NCBI GenBank assembly: GCA_014380255.1
Contig: JACMKG010000297.1
Coordinates: 1-6,402, forward strand
Source: Prolixibacteraceae bacterium
GTDB taxonomy: Bacteria > Bacteroidota > Bacteroidia > Bacteroidales > Prolixibacteraceae
Length of the DNA: 6,402 bases
Direction: 5' to 3'
A model generated the notes under the pieces. That model was not told the origin of the DNA, searched no databases, and worked only from the letters and a program-made list of their open reading frames with translations. This document shows positions 5,951 to 6,402 of the stretch, piece after piece (position 1 is the stretch's first letter; each line of letters starts with the position of its first letter). Made by a program: the position numbers and the translations under genes.

Positions 5951-6402
5951 GTGAAAAAAGCAGTTAAGATAATGGCCATCATTGTGTCAGTTATTATAGC
6001 ATTTGTACTGATTGCCTATGGGGTAGTGCAACAGGAAAGATTCGGCAGTACAGCCAAAGGTGAACGGCTCAAACGCGTTCAGCAATCTGTAAACTTCAGG
6101 GAAGGTAAGTTTCAAAACCAAAGTTTCACGCCCGACCTGGCGGAGGATGTAAGCATGTTCTCTATTCTGAAGGATGCGATGTTCAACCGAAGCAAGCGTA
6201 ACAGGCCCTCTGCGGCGTTGCCTTTCGTAAAAACAAACCTCCTCACAATTGCTCCTGAAGAAGACGTGCTGGTTTGGTTTGGCCATTCCTCTTACTTTCT
6301 TCAACTTGATGGCAAGAGGATACTGGTAGACCCGGTGTTCAGCGGCCATGCTTCTCCTTTTTCCTTTATGGTGAAGAGTTTTAAAGGAACTGATGTCTAT
6401 AC
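5951..6402 (+). CDS. Membrane-anchored metallo-beta-lactamase-fold hydrolase, UlaG-like (COG2220), 3' partial
   Basis: About 150 residues are visible before the window ends without a stop. The most likely start is the GTG at 5951, three bases after the SDR stop; the ATG at 5972 (residue 8) would cut off the lysines before the membrane segment. Residues 7-26 form one hydrophobic helix after K-K-A-V-K, so the enzyme is probably tethered to the inner membrane with its domain outside. The F-G-S-x-x-x-G-E-R-L segment (31-40) and the G-K-F-Q-N segment that follows are typical lead-ins of Bacteroidota MBL-fold proteins of the UlaG/NAPE-PLD-like group. The beta-lactamase fold opens with VWFGHSSYFLQLDGKRILVDPVF (in two strands, W109-H112 and D127-F130). 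The metal-binding HxHxDH motif lies beyond the window. The substrate is unknown. The 3-bp spacing suggests co-transcription and translational coupling with the SDR gene. Confidence 0.85.
   Translation, partial: MKKAVKIMAIIVSVIIAFVLIAYGVVQQERFGSTAKGERLKRVQQSVNFREGKFQNQSFTPDLAEDVSMFSILKDAMFNRSKRNRPSAALPFVKTNLLTIAPEEDVLVWFGHSSYFLQLDGKRILVDPVFSGHASPFSFMVKSFKGTDVY

Noticed and set aside
5987..6349. Minus-strand open frame of 120 codons
   Set aside because: It is antisense to the GTG-started MBL-fold gene, whose protein has clear family motifs and a membrane segment; the minus frame shows none.
1..6402. Mobile element, phage, defence system or CRISPR array
   Set aside because: No transposase, integrase, nuclease, phage or Cas gene, no terminal repeats with target duplications and no regularly spaced repeats are visible; the genes are typical Bacteroidota chromosomal genes.

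Overview
The window looks like ordinary chromosomal DNA from a member of the Bacteroidota. Three things point there: the first gene ends in a type IX secretion (T9SS) sorting domain, leaders are AT-rich with no clear Shine-Dalgarno sites, and two genes are preceded by exact matches to the Bacteroidota -7 element TAnnTTTG. The taxon cannot be narrowed further by eye. I see no mobile element, CRISPR array, tRNA or rRNA, and no clear sign of recent transfer.

Layout, left to right. (1) Positions 1-411 (+) hold the 3' end of a secreted T9SS cargo protein with a carbohydrate-binding-like beta-sandwich, closed by a strong hairpin terminator at 449-483. (2) Positions 601-1200 (+) encode a YqaB-like HAD phosphatase behind its own promoter. 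(3) Converging on it, 1221-2195 (-) encodes a CobW/YjiA-type G3E GTPase, probably a metal chaperone. (4) The divergent spacer 2196-2452 contains a perfect 16-bp inverted repeat that abuts a promoter box. (5) Positions 2453-4351 (+) encode an exported S9 (prolyl-oligopeptidase/acylaminoacyl-peptidase type) serine peptidase with a complete triad, followed by a hairpin terminator. (6) Positions 4425-5147 (-) encode a lipoprotein of unknown function. (7) After a second divergent spacer carrying a 12-bp palindrome, an NAD(P)-binding SDR-like protein (5288-5947, +) is followed 3 bp later by a GTG-started, membrane-anchored metallo-beta-lactamase-fold hydrolase that runs off the window at 6402.

The genes do not form one pathway. 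They read as single-gene transcription units plus one two-gene operon (SDR and MBL-fold hydrolase). The theme, if any, is cell-envelope and periplasm housekeeping: a secreted protein, an exported peptidase, a lipoprotein and a membrane-anchored hydrolase. I found no convincing new biological system. The most interesting signals are the promoter-abutting inverted repeat at 2291-2329, the departures from consensus in the GTPase (NKxD), the peptidase (lipobox) and the SDR (Tyr to Phe), and the uncharacterised lipoprotein.
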